Shown piece after piece: positions 11,701 to 23,000 of a stretch of 37,736 nt of DNA. This DNA comes from Pelargonium cotyledonis (taxonomy: Eukaryota; Streptophyta; Magnoliopsida; Geraniales; Geraniaceae): assembly GCA_036897625.1 (NCBI GenBank), contig JAYMTA010000139.1:1-37736 (forward strand), read 5' to 3'. Within the stretch, counting starts at the first letter, position 1. Every line of letters begins with the position of its first letter. The position numbers and the translations under genes were made by a program. The notes under the pieces were generated by a model that saw only the letters and a program-made list of their open reading frames with translations, was not told the DNA's origin and did no database searches.

Positions 11701-12336
11701 AAGTCATCGACACATTTGTGCCATCAAAAAAATTTGAGACACAATGAGCCCAATCGATAACCTCTAAGATAAAGTACTACATCTATGGGTAAATATGTGT
11801 ATAAGGCACTAGACCCGACCTTATAACAAGTACGAGATCAAGTGAAATCTCAATTAAAAAAATTTTAAGTGTGAAAGCTCAAATACAAGACTCGTACGGT
11901 AAGAAGACTTCCACAACTACATGCATTGACGGGCCGCCCATGCAAACAAAAACATGATTTCTGTTTTCGAGTTGCGAGCCCGACATTGATGGGCCGCCCA
12001 TGCAAAACCAAGACTTTACACCTGAAATTACCAATCTAACACCCTCCCTCTACAAACTCTGTGCGCTCCGATAGGGGCAATATCGTAATCACATATGGCA
12101 CCTAAACAGCTCCTAATTATAATTAAGAAAATTTTATTTTCTTACCTCCATTTTCACAGTGTCGTCTTTTTAAAGCTTTTGCAGGGACAGTCCACTTGTT
12201 CTTCTGGGTTGGTAATTACGGAGACAATGTGAAGTAAATTTTCTTGTGTTTTTGCTCTGTTTTGTGGATTGAACTGATTGTTTTTGTTTTTGTTTTTCTC
12301 TGCTAATTTTGATGAACAGAGAGAGAGTTGAAGAAG
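11701..12336 (+). promoter_or_regulatory. Upstream region of the PHD-SWIB-Plus3 gene
   Basis: A 23-bp element containing GGGCCGCCCATGCAAA occurs twice, at 11924-11946 and 11984-12006, exactly 60 bp apart with one mismatch. It lies about 330-410 bp before the ATG. A 5' UTR intron is possible (donor-like AAG/GTAAATTTT is absent, but AAGTAAAT occurs near 12231; acceptor-like GATGAACAG ends near 12319), which would remove an out-of-frame upstream ATG at about 12312. Both ideas need transcript data. Confidence 0.4.
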
Positions 12337-15300
12337 ATGGGTTCAGTGGAGAAGAAGAAGAAGAAGAAGAAGGGGAAGGGTAAAAGTGAGAAAAAGGATT
12401 TGGAATCAGAGGATTGGTGTTTTGTTTGCAAAGATGGTGGAGATCTAATCCTTTGTGAACACAGGTGATTCACTGAGTTCTTCCAATTTTTGGGTAGTTG
12501 TTTGTGGTTTTAAAGCTTTTACCTTTATGTTTGATTATGGTGTGCATGTTCATCAACTGAACTGTTCTCTACTACATTACTTATATTTATGTATGTATAG
12601 GTCACACTTTTGTTTTGAATCAGAATTTTGATCAAACCCCAATGTGCCCAAATTTAGATGCCTAATGAAGGATGTATCAATTTGCTTTGTGTCTTGGTTG
12701 AATCTCAGACTCTCAGCCAATAACTCTTTGAGACGGAAGCTCCTTGCCCTCGACAGATTATATGCCTCTCTGGCTGATTAGGATTGGGTGGTAGTATCGA
12801 ATAATGTATCATGAAGTCACTGGGATTAATGGATGATAGGAACATGAGTGTACTCTCTTAGGTAAAAGACATGAGTCAAAGTTAGCTTACAATTTAGTGT
12901 GCCCAAAATGCTCTACTAAGTTTCAATTAATGTTTTGTTGTTTTTCACACTGAAATAAAATAAGTAATAACTTCTATTCTTAAAGATCCTCATAATTTAA
13001 GCGTGTTTGTTCACACTAGAATGGGGTGTTCAAAGCTATGCAATTACAACTGTTAGTTTTTCTCTAAACCATGAATTTAGAGTTTGATTTTTAGTGGATC
13101 TTTTGTAAACTACAATATTAGATGTTAATACAAAGATAGTAAAAATCTTTGCCTTTAAGTCCTTCTCCCCTTTTTACATAAATGCTCTATGCGCATTCCT
13201 CACTTGGACATTTGGAGTGAATCTTGTGAAATAGGGAACAATCATTGGTATCTCTTCAAGTGTCCAACAAGTAGATTGTGCAAACTACATGCCACATTCT
13301 TCTTTGTTTTTTTTCCTCTCTTCCTGTTTGGGCTCCGAACTACACTTCAGAGTCTTTAATACATAAGATGCCTATAACAGTTAACCATATGGGTAGTTAT
13401 TTTTAATATGTTGGTGAGCCAGTTCAAGTATTGTCTTTTGATATTCAGAAGCATACTTGATGAACTGCAAAAGAAATTCCTCATTAGGTATTGGCATTTA
13501 TCAACTTTTGTTTTGTCGGTGCCAGTATATTCTTCATTTGTCAACTTTTGTTTTGTTGTCCAACGTACATTCAAGTTTAATCACTTTCGCGTGTTATGAT
13601 TTTCTTATCAGTCGGGGCATTAGGGCAAGCTAACTTTCTATCATTATTTTCTAATAATGATGACCACAAAGGTTTCCGTTTCTATTAGTTAACTAAATTC
13701 TAACAAATGCAATTATGCAATTAAGGTTCTTTATTAGTTTTTTTTTGTTCGAGGAAGCAAATTGACCTTTGACTAGGATATATGCCATTAAGGGATTTTA
13801 ATGACTTTGAACAACGGTGTTCTTCTTATTAGCTATAATCTTCTGTTGTCGACAAGTTATTAGCTGTAAAAGAGTGAAGGGCTTCAAGATTTGGCTTAAA
13901 TGCCTACATTAATGGTTAACATCTTCTGTTTCAGGGATTGTGTAAAGGTTTACCACACCGACTGTGTGCATTGGGATGATTCTCTTCCGGCAACTGAAAA
14001 ACGCTACACTTGCGGTAAATTTCTCACAATTTGTTCCAAATTCTATCAGTTCTATTGAACTGGATACAGATCATTTTTGCGTGTATGAGTTTTGACAAAT
14101 AGAGAAATTAATATACATGATAGAGAGGATTTTCTTGTTCTCCTGTATTTTTTCTTACTGGGGCAATGAGAGAGAGGGTCGGGTTGGTGAAGTCATCATT
14201 TTGCAGTCCCTAAATTCTTGTGTTATTACGCTCTTTTTATTTGGCACAACGTACATGCTTTCATATATCAGCTTTAAGAGTGTAAATTTTACATTTCAGA
14301 AAGACACACTTGCATGGAGTGCAGTAAAGCCTCAAAGTTTTATTGCCTTTTATGTCCAACGGGTTTATGCCAGAGTTGCTATAGGGGTGCTCAGTTTGCA
14401 CCCGTTAAAGGAAAAAGTGGATTTTGCAGTTCATGTTTGGATACTGTTTTACGTTGTGAAGAGAACGCCGAATATGACTCGGATGGGGTATGTGTTCCTG
14501 GCTCACTTCATTGTTGTTAATAGCCTAGGAAATTCACATCAACGATCTGTTTCTCGAACATTTGGAAAGTATAAATGTATTCAATTTAATACTGAAAACA
14601 ATTGCTCGTAGGGTTAATTGTAGCAATGAAGAATTTTGTTCATCTGCTTTTCTGAAAGGAAATAAAACAAGTTATAAATGACAGCAAAATGACAAGTACA
14701 TAAGGGATACGAAAGTCTAGTAGTTATAAGAAATGCATTGAAAGGTTACACCACCTACATTGTCCAGTTTAAAACGTTGTTGATTGTGCTACTTATGGTG
14801 AGTTCTGGAGTTGTCATTTTTTGTCAGTTTCCTAGAGAGGTTACAAATTACTAAAAGTTACTCGCCATTTGAATGTAGATTTTCTAGGCCAAATTTGGAT
14901 CTTAGAAAGAATAGACTGTTCCCGTGGCAATTTTCTTGTTTGGGTATATTTCGTGGAGAACTTAATTTTTTTATATTTTGAAATATGCCCAAATAGACGT
15001 TTTCTGTTAAATTACTTTCCTTAAACACTCTCCAAATAGAAAACATGTTTCTATCCCCCTATACTAGAAGACTCTTCTTTTGACTTGAAGTCAACTAAAA
15101 GATAAAGTTAGATACTATTTCTGTGAATGCTAGTCCTTTTAGTTTTCTTCTTTTCAAAGTTTGTAGGAAATTTTCAGTGCCTTTTCCAATTTGTCTCAAT
15201 ACCTTTCTCATAATGACATTGATATGAGAGCAAAAAGGGGAGTAGTTTTTATTGCCAACGATGGTGAGGGTTCACGCGGTTCAAATTACAATGCAAAATC

Positions 15301-18300
15301 ATCTCAGTATTGCATAATGCTTATTACTTTTTACATTAGCAGACATAAAATGAAATCACAGTTCTTAATTTTTTTTCTTCAAACCTGGTGGTGGTCTTGA
15401 TGATTGTTCAGATTTTCATGAAGAAGAATAGCTTTTTTTTTTTTTTTTTGGGAATAAGAATAGTTGAAGTTCTTTCATCACACATAATAAAAAGAGTATA
15501 TTTAGGGGTAATAAATTCCATCTCGCTCTTTTTTGTTCTTAACAATTTCCTGTTTTGTCATTTTCTTGATCTATTATCATTGTTTTGGGTGCATGTATTT
15601 ATCTTGACGTTCATCTGTTACAATGATACATATTTTCTTTGGGCTATATGGTTGTTGACTTGCAGGAGAAGTTAGACTTCAATGATCGAAATAGAGATGA
15701 ATGTCTATTCAAGGAATATTGGCATATCATTAAGAATGACGAAGACTTGACATTAGACGACGTTTATTCTGCAGATGTTCGGTTAAAGAAGGGAGAAAAC
15801 TACAAGTATGGCTCCTACTCAGTCAGAAATGGAAAGGGTGATGAAGAAGTTGGATTGTTAATATCTGATTCGGACTCTGATTCCGATTCTGGTTTTGTCG
15901 ACAAAGAGCACAATCCAATTGGCAAAAAAAGAAAGGGTTCCATGGAGTTTATTGGATGGGGATCAAAACCTTTGATTGAGTTTCTCACATCAATTGGTAA
16001 AGATATATCTAATCCGTTGTCACAGTATGATGTGGAATCTATCATTTCTGAATACATTAAAGAGAAAGGCCTATTCCATCCAGAGAAAAAGAGGAAAGTT
16101 CTTTGTGACGAAAAGCTGTACTCTATTTTCAGAAAGAAAGTGGTTACTAAGAATAGGATATATAACTTGCTGGAAGCTCATTTTGCTGAAAATTACTTGT
16201 ACTTATCTGAGGAAGGTGAAGATGTGTCTGAAAAGGAAGGTCATTCCTGTCACAGAATTGGAAAAAATAGCGCGGAGTCACGGAAGAAACAGAAGATCAC
16301 GAGCCCAGATGGGGAATCATGGAAGAAACAGAAGATCTCAACCTCAGATAGGGAATCACAGGAAAAAGATGTGGATGTTGAAGTTCAAAAGAGCTGCTTT
16401 GCATCAATAGTTGTTGACAATATTAGGCTTATTTACCTAAGGAAGAGTTTGGTGGAGGAGCTATTGAAGGAGCCTGAAACTTTTGAAAACAAGGTAGTTG
16501 GAAGTTTTGTTAAAGTCAAGACATACCCTAGTGACTACATGCCGAGAAGTCCTTACCAGCTCTTGCAAGTTACCGGTAATTGCAACTAGTCAATATGATC
16601 TAATGCTATTTTTTTAGCTGATTATATGATTGAAATCTTGTTGTTTTCTAGTCCATGTAAATAGGATTCTGTTAGAATAAAATGCATTGGTTTTTTCTAT
16701 TTCTTGGGGATCGTAGCTAATTTTTAAAATCTTCCCAATCCTAACTCTACCTTACAATGAACATATGACACAATCTTCTGTAAAATAGTTGGTGCTCTTT
16801 CAACATATGTTGCTTCCTCAATATGGTGATTATTATTGCTTCGTAACTTTGAATTCTCGCAGGAATAAAGATAGTACCGACAGGTGAAATCAACAGTGAC
16901 ATACTCCTGCAGCTTTCCAGTATTCCCAATGAGCTTCCCATTTCAACATTGTCTGATAATGGCTGCACTGAGGTAACCAACTTGATTAAAGGTTCTTTTC
17001 TTACAGCATGCCAAATTGCCAAAAGGAATTGCCAAGTGAACTGAAAATTAAGTGTAAATCTGTGATGATCTTGTTTGGTAACTTTCTTATTACCAGATCT
17101 GGTTGGACTTTAGACAAAGTGAAAACTAATTTATAATAATAGCAAGTGTTACCTTTTCCCTTGGTATTGTTGGTCTCTAGTAAATCCATTACAGTCTGCT
17201 GTAAAATGGCATTAATTATAATCCATTTTGATTCCTTCTCATGCTCAAAGTAGACTGGGTTGGCTTTTATTTTGTTGTTTTGATGTTTATTCTCGTAACT
17301 TCAAGTCTCAATGGAGCTTTAGGATCTCAGATGAAGTCATGTAGACTTACATCTCCAGGTGAGGTTTATGTCATAACTTTTTTTTTTTTTTTTTATAAAG
17401 ACCCTCGTGACATTTTTAGTCCATTATCTGGTTTTGCTCAAGGGTATGCTTTATGTGACAAAAAGAATATACAACACATTGGTGGGTCACTCTAGACACA
17501 AGTGTGAGCACTTGTGAAGGGGTTAAACATAAACAAGTTGACTAGCTTATTCCAAGTTTAGTTTGTGATAGCACACGAACTCCCCAAGCGGTGGTATCAC
17601 AATGCAGACTGAAATATCCCGAACACCTTCCTGAGCGCAGAGTACCTAACCTGCAAAACCAAGCTTCTCCCGACTGAATCCCCTCCGATGCCCAAGTTAG
17701 ATATCGGTAGACTAATCAAGAGTCTATTGTAGTATATCATGCCTATTTATAGTGAAAGATCCCACGCTAACTTATGGAACACACCGATTATTTCATTGTA
17801 CGGCTCATGCTTGCACTCTGTCTGTGGGCCTGGTTTCAGGGCCCATTGCCCCCAGTTGTCAACTACATCACCTCCGTCATGTTTTACCAAGGTGATCCTA
17901 CTGACTATCCGCGTATCCCTTGTCTTGTTTCTTCCATACAGCTTCAACCCTGTATATGTCCTGACCTGGCGGGCCACTTGGTCCAAATATCCGACGTGGT
18001 CTCATGATGGAGGTTGGTCCACGCAACACTTCGATTTTTCCCCATGGTTACAAATTCTGTGAGGGTTACTGGATAGCTGATTATGCTTTATTGTTTCAAG
18101 ATATGTGCCCTTTGATAGAAACTTATGTATTATTGATTACTTAATCATGGAACACTGTGCAGGATGACTGCAAGGATTTGCAAGAAAAGATCAATAATGG
18201 CATTTTTCAAAAGCTTACCATTGTAAGTTCTCTCTTACACAAGCGGACGAGCCTTCCTAAATAGTTTAAGTTTAGCTGAATAGTGTCCTATGTGTATTTA

Positions 18301-19426
18301 TTGTCCACTAATCTATTTGCACCCAAGTGATCTCGAATGATGTATGAATTTTCTTTGCATCACATACTGGTTCACTAATATGTTAAGATAAGCTAGTGTT
18401 TGTAATATATAATCAATCGTTTTGTTTAACAGGTGGAGGTTGAAGAGAAGGCCAAAGTTCTGCACGAATTGATAATGAAGGACGTATGTATTACTGACTC
18501 TTTCTCGGAAATAAGATCTAGTCACACACACAAGATAGTTAAAATATTCCAGACCCCTTATTTTTCAAACATGTCTTCACGTAGGAAAAACAAAATTAAA
18601 GAAATTTTGAGATGTTGTATGAAATTATCACAGTAATGGTTATGGTGATATATTTGTTTACTGTGTGCCTGTTTTCTGTAACTGTTCTATAGATTGACTT
18701 ATCCTATTTACTTATCATCTCTAGTGGATTCCGAGAGAGTTGGTCAGATTACAACACCGCATCGATTTCATGAACGAGAAGGGACGAAGAAGAGAATATC
18801 CTTTTCTACTGTAACCTATGTAACATAGTGTTTTTACTTATTTGCCACAAGTTAGCACTCGCTAAACACAAAACCCATGTTTTAACATTTATGCTATGTC
18901 CAGAAAATGGAAAAGTATATAGGAAGGGAAAGAGAAGTTGGAGGTAGAAAGTAATTAGAAAAGCAACGTCTTATAAACAACGTAAAATGAGCTACTAATA
19001 TGAAAGTAAACATAGTAGTAGTACATTTGTGTATCTTAACAGATGATAGTTTGCTGCGTATTTCCATTGCTATTTCCTTAACTTGCTTGATGGTGATGCA
19101 CATTATACGAGCTCTTAGCAAAGAGGGGACTGCTTAGGCAACCAGATGAACAGAAGCGATTATTACGCCAAGTTCCAAAAGTCATTGCAGAGGAAATACG
19201 TGTCAAACGTGCTAGTTTGGATTCTGATCTGGAACTCATCTCAGAGGAAATGCACGATAAACCTGCCCGTTCAGATTCTGTTCCAGAAGTCATCGCAAAG
19301 GAAATGCATTTCAAACCTTCTAGTTTGGATACTGCTGATGGTTTCCCAGAAAGGCTCGTCAAACCTGCTAGTTTGGATACTGCTGACGGTTTCCTAAGAA
19401 CAATCCCTCCCGAGACACTAATGTAG
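12337..19426 (+). CDS. PHD-SWIB-Plus3 domain protein (At5g08430-like)
   Basis: Nine exons: 12337-12464, 13935-14014, 14300-14487, 15666-16575, 16863-16972, 18163-18222, 18433-18483, 18725-18795 and 19102-19426, giving 640 aa. In order, the protein has a poly-Lys N terminus; a PHD-type zinc finger and extended Cys/His region (residues about 27-125: [38 protein letters not shown]); an acidic Ser/Asp run (SDSDSDSDS) beside a basic patch; a SWIB/MDM2 domain (about 225-315, beginning [14 protein letters not shown]); and a Plus3 domain (about 375-510). A conserved coiled tail contains [15 protein letters not shown] and [14 protein letters not shown], and a repeat-built C terminus ends the protein. 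Relatives are nuclear chromatin or transcription factors; PHD fingers often bind histone tails and Plus3 is the Rtf1-type nucleic-acid-binding fold. No GYF domain is seen, unlike the longer relatives. The last intron is AT-AC. The gene is convergent with the PSI-like gene. Confidence 0.92.
17500..18060. mobile_element. LTR-like insertion inside intron 5 of the PHD-SWIB-Plus3 gene
   Basis: Intron 5 (16973-18162) contains about 550 bp that are clearly less AT-rich than the rest of the intron and look like a decayed LTR. There is a promoter-like CCTATTTATAG at about 17741-17751, a preceding CCCCTCCGATGCCCAAGTTAG segment typical of plant LTRs, and no coding sequence. Possible TG/CA termini at about 17564 and 18052 lack matching target-site duplications, so the boundaries are uncertain. 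Confidence 0.4.
18796..19101 (+). other. U12-type AT-AC intron (intron 8 of the PHD-SWIB-Plus3 gene)
   Basis: The intron starts ATATCCTTTT at 18796, the exact U12 AT-AC 5' splice consensus. It contains TTCCTTAAC at 19074-19082, the exact U12 branch-point consensus, and ends CAC at 19099-19101, about 20 nt after the branch adenosine. Splicing GA/A restores [14 protein letters not shown], which matches the conserved family sequence and keeps the frame to the stop. No GT-AG pair gives this frame. Confidence 0.92.
19181..19393 (+). repeat. In-frame tandem repeat coding the C terminus of the PHD-SWIB-Plus3 protein
   Basis: Four degenerate units lie end to end in exon 9. Unit 1 (19181-19234) encodes [18 protein letters not shown]; unit 2 (19235-19288) encodes [18 protein letters not shown]. 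Unit 3 (19289-19351) is 21 residues, from [12 protein letters not shown] to ADGFPE; unit 4 (19352-19393) encodes [14 protein letters not shown]. The first unit coincides with a conserved family segment (VPKVIAEE), so the array seems to have grown from it. Confidence 0.9.
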
Positions 19427-20064
19427 TCGCAACAGTTCAACAGATGCAGCAGAATGTGAGAAATGATATATGGTTAAATTATAAGGGTTATGCAACCATG
19501 CTTGTATAGCTTCTTGGTTTTGTTTTCCATGTAAAAAAGATTTGGTACTTTTGAATTGAACTCTACCCTTTTGTGGATACTTTATGTTGGCATTGTAGTC
19601 TGCCAAATCTATATGTTTCCTTAGTTATGTGCTCAGCTTTTCGTTTTCCCATGAAAAGAGTTCCATAGATGCTCGTAAGAGACGATAAAAGGAGACGGAG
19701 ACGTTAACAAGAGGTAAATAGCTTCTCAACCCAAAACTTGATATATAAGAAAAATGATGTTCTCTGTGCAACACACTTCTCTATAATCTATGTTCTCATT
19801 ACACTGAAAGTATCAACATAGCACTCGTTCAGTTCCCGCCTTTATGCAAGCCTGTTCTGTGGTACCTTCTTCCAAAGCTATCGATGTAGAGACAGAAGAT
19901 GCATCAACGAAACCTGAAGCTATGGCAGATGCGACCACCGGCTCACAAGCCATTTGTACATTAATTACGTATTAATATGCATGAGATGTGCCTCAGATTC
20001 CGATTGTATCTACGTCGGCTTTCCACATTACTCCAAGGGAAGACGATACCTATTACCATGTAAA
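19427..20064. other. Convergent intergenic region between two gene 3' ends
   Basis: This holds the 3' UTRs of the plus-strand PHD-SWIB-Plus3 gene and the minus-strand PSI-like gene. A small plus-strand ORF (ATG at 19844, stop ending at 19975, 43 aa, beginning MQACSVVPSSKAIDVE) has coding-like composition, but I recognise no family. It could be chance, an alternative terminal exon or part of a 3' UTR. Confidence 0.4.
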
Positions 20065-23000
20065 TTACCTGATAACCATGTCCACTCTGTCAATGACATC
20101 CAATGCTTTTGCCTTGTCTATGCCAAAATCAATGACAGGAACACTGGAAGTAAGCCTCTTAAAGGAGAATAATTCTTTGCTGCCCCTTGTTGGGGATTGG
20201 TTGCTACTCTTGCTGAGCCTGTCGTACTTTCTCAAACTTGTTTTCCCAGAGTCGTAGTCTTGACTCTTGCTAATTCCTCGGCTTCTTTTGTTCTGAGCTA
20301 TATCCTGCAACATTTCCCGGTCTTCAACGGTTAGTATGGGTAACGAGCCGTTGGCGAGTTCACGGCTGAGCTGTTCGTTAGTTTTTCGAATTGGTGTAAG
20401 AGAGGATTTGACTGGTGACCTCATGACACTTCCATAGCTGCCAGTTTTGGATTTGCTGACCAAATGGTGAAGCCACGTAACAAGTTCAAGAATATACAAT
20501 TCTGTTCTTTCCTTGTCTGCATGGTGTAGTGTCTCAATCCGAATAACATCCATCTGTGTTGGCTTCCGGTTTAAATCAGATCTGTATACAGGAATCGACT
20601 TCATTAATTCCAGCATATCAGCTTAAATCTATAAACAGAAAATAGAGAAAATGGAAGGAAAACTAACAAATATAGTATTTTATATTACCCTGTATTTGCC
20701 CACTCTCCAACCCAACCAAAACCATGATGAGCTCTGATTTAGATTATTTGCGACCATGTGTGAAAAAAGTAATGGTTAGACCGGGATGGAAGTACATTTA
20801 TGAGAAAACATAAGAAGGTTAGATTTCACAAATTCGCCATCTTACTTTGCTGTGTTTGATGCAATTGGAACAAGCCAGTGCAGAGTTTTCTCCATCTCCG
20901 TTTTGATATCTGTAATAGTAAGCTGCAGAAAAGTAAGATTTAAGGATGATAGGAAAAGATACAGGATGTTTTACTAACTTAATTCGATGTATTATTTAGT
21001 CCCGTAAAAAGGAAGCCAATAATCATCTTATCTAAGTTCAGTTTCTGTTTTTACATGCACAAACACACATTTAACAATTATCATTCATAGTACAAGAGAT
21101 TAATGATTTAGGGTATACCTCTTCATTGACATGAAATAATTGTAATTTGGAGCGCAAAGCTAGTTTTATGCTGGGTGGCAGATTCTGGTATAAATTGTCC
21201 CTTGTACTTGGAGGAATAGAAGTTGATCGAGCAACCTGATTGCATTAAAACTGACTCAATATATATTTTCTTTTGAAAATTTAGAAGAGAGCTTACGAGA
21301 TATATTTTATTTGATTTTAAGAGGAAAGTCAAATTAATTAAATTAAATCAGCCATAAGACGTCATCATTCATGTGAACTTCATCAAAAGAAAGGAATCTG
21401 CATTACAAGATACAAGACAGTGACCAGAGAAAATATACTCACAAGAGTATCAATTTGCAGAATAATATTTGCATAATGCAAAGAAAGACCAGCAGGTCCC
21501 AGCTTTTGATGATTGTTCACAGTTCCCTTCAAAGGTTTATCATTGTCTGCATTAGAAGCACAACCAAACATCATTACCAAGTACCAACTCTTGAACTCTT
21601 ATTTATACGTGACTGTAAGTGCATCATGCAAAATATAGAAACTGAAATACACATGCAAGGGAAACATCTGATGAGTTCTGATAAGAATGAGGTAGACTCC
21701 AGAAGCTAAGTATAGGAGCCCAACTTGTAAGTAAGATCCAAGGGAACTTTCAAAGTGAACTGATTGACAAACGTAACTGTTGATGCCATTAGCGATTAAA
21801 TAACTGAAATATGAACAGAGGCAGAAGGATAACGATAATGGAACTGAAAACAAACCTATAATTATAATACTCTCTATTTTTTTTACTTGTATATTATTTG
21901 CTGAATGAATTTGATAAAACTACAAATCAATAAGGATTAATTCAGTCAATTGCTAAATACATGTGGTGGGAATAGAGTGGTACTAGTGCTTCTTGCATGT
22001 GAACCACTACACATGTTACAACAGTAGGAATAGGATGTATTTTGGGATGGTGCAAGTCGGCATATACAATGAGGTATGAATCACATGTGGTATGGAAGAT
22101 GAGGTTTAATATGCATAAGACTTCAATAAATGCATACATACCAGCACTGCCAAATTCACTGTGTATCTCCAGACACAAAAAATGGACAATATCTACAAGC
22201 TTCTCCATCACCTGTAGTAGAAACCTTTAGATTGGTGAACTGAAATTTTTACCAGTTCATTTTATCTAAGTCTTCATGTAATTCACACAAAAAAAGTTTC
22301 CATTAAGTCAGTTATTATATGGTCAGTGAAGTACAAAATATAGCTAGAAAAGGATAACCCTGAAAGATTTTTTTTTTTTTTTTTTTTTGTTCTTAACAGT
22401 GATAAACATTGGAACGAATTTGAGAAGTTTCAAGAATATAAAAACTCATTAATTGATGGAAGTATATATCACTAGAAAGATAAGTAGAGCTACTATACCT
22501 CTTCCAAACTCCTGGACCAAAGTGACTTTTTCTTTAGCATTTTAACTTGTTTTCTTTGGCTTTTTAGTTCTGCCCTCAAGATGGCAAGGCTATCACCTGT
22601 CCAGAGAAAGATATATTAATGAATAATTTAGATTACATACAGTATCAAGTTCATTCAGTTCAATTAGTAGATCCAGACCATGACACTTAAAACATTATCT
22701 AAAAAGGATGAATTTCAAATTCATAACATTAAATTAAAATTATCAACTCAAGTATATAATCCTCAGCAGACTCAAGATTTTAGAACTAAGGAAGTCCCTC
22801 ATTGTAATATTGCATATTAGATATGGAGCTTCTTTTTTCCCTCAAAAGAACCAACGTTAACCAAACTAAAACAAGTAAAATGAAAAATAATAGTAATCCT
22901 ATGTTATTTTCTTTTTAAATCATTTATTCAAGCAATTAAGAACTGAAACAAAGTCAACAAATTACCCAAAACAGGTAGAAACAAAAGGAAGACAACAATC

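Noticed and set aside
14117-14611. 164-aa frame overlapping exon 3 of the PHD-SWIB-Plus3 gene
   Set aside because: It is a shadow of the real Cys-rich exon (14300-14487) in another frame.
18725-18814. Reading exon 8 through to the TAA at 18812-18814, or using GT at 18811 as a donor
   Set aside because: Reading through loses the conserved [12 protein letters not shown] segment. The GT donor leaves phase 2, and the nearby AG acceptors in the conserved exon then give a stop or the wrong frame. The AT-AC splice fits all signals.
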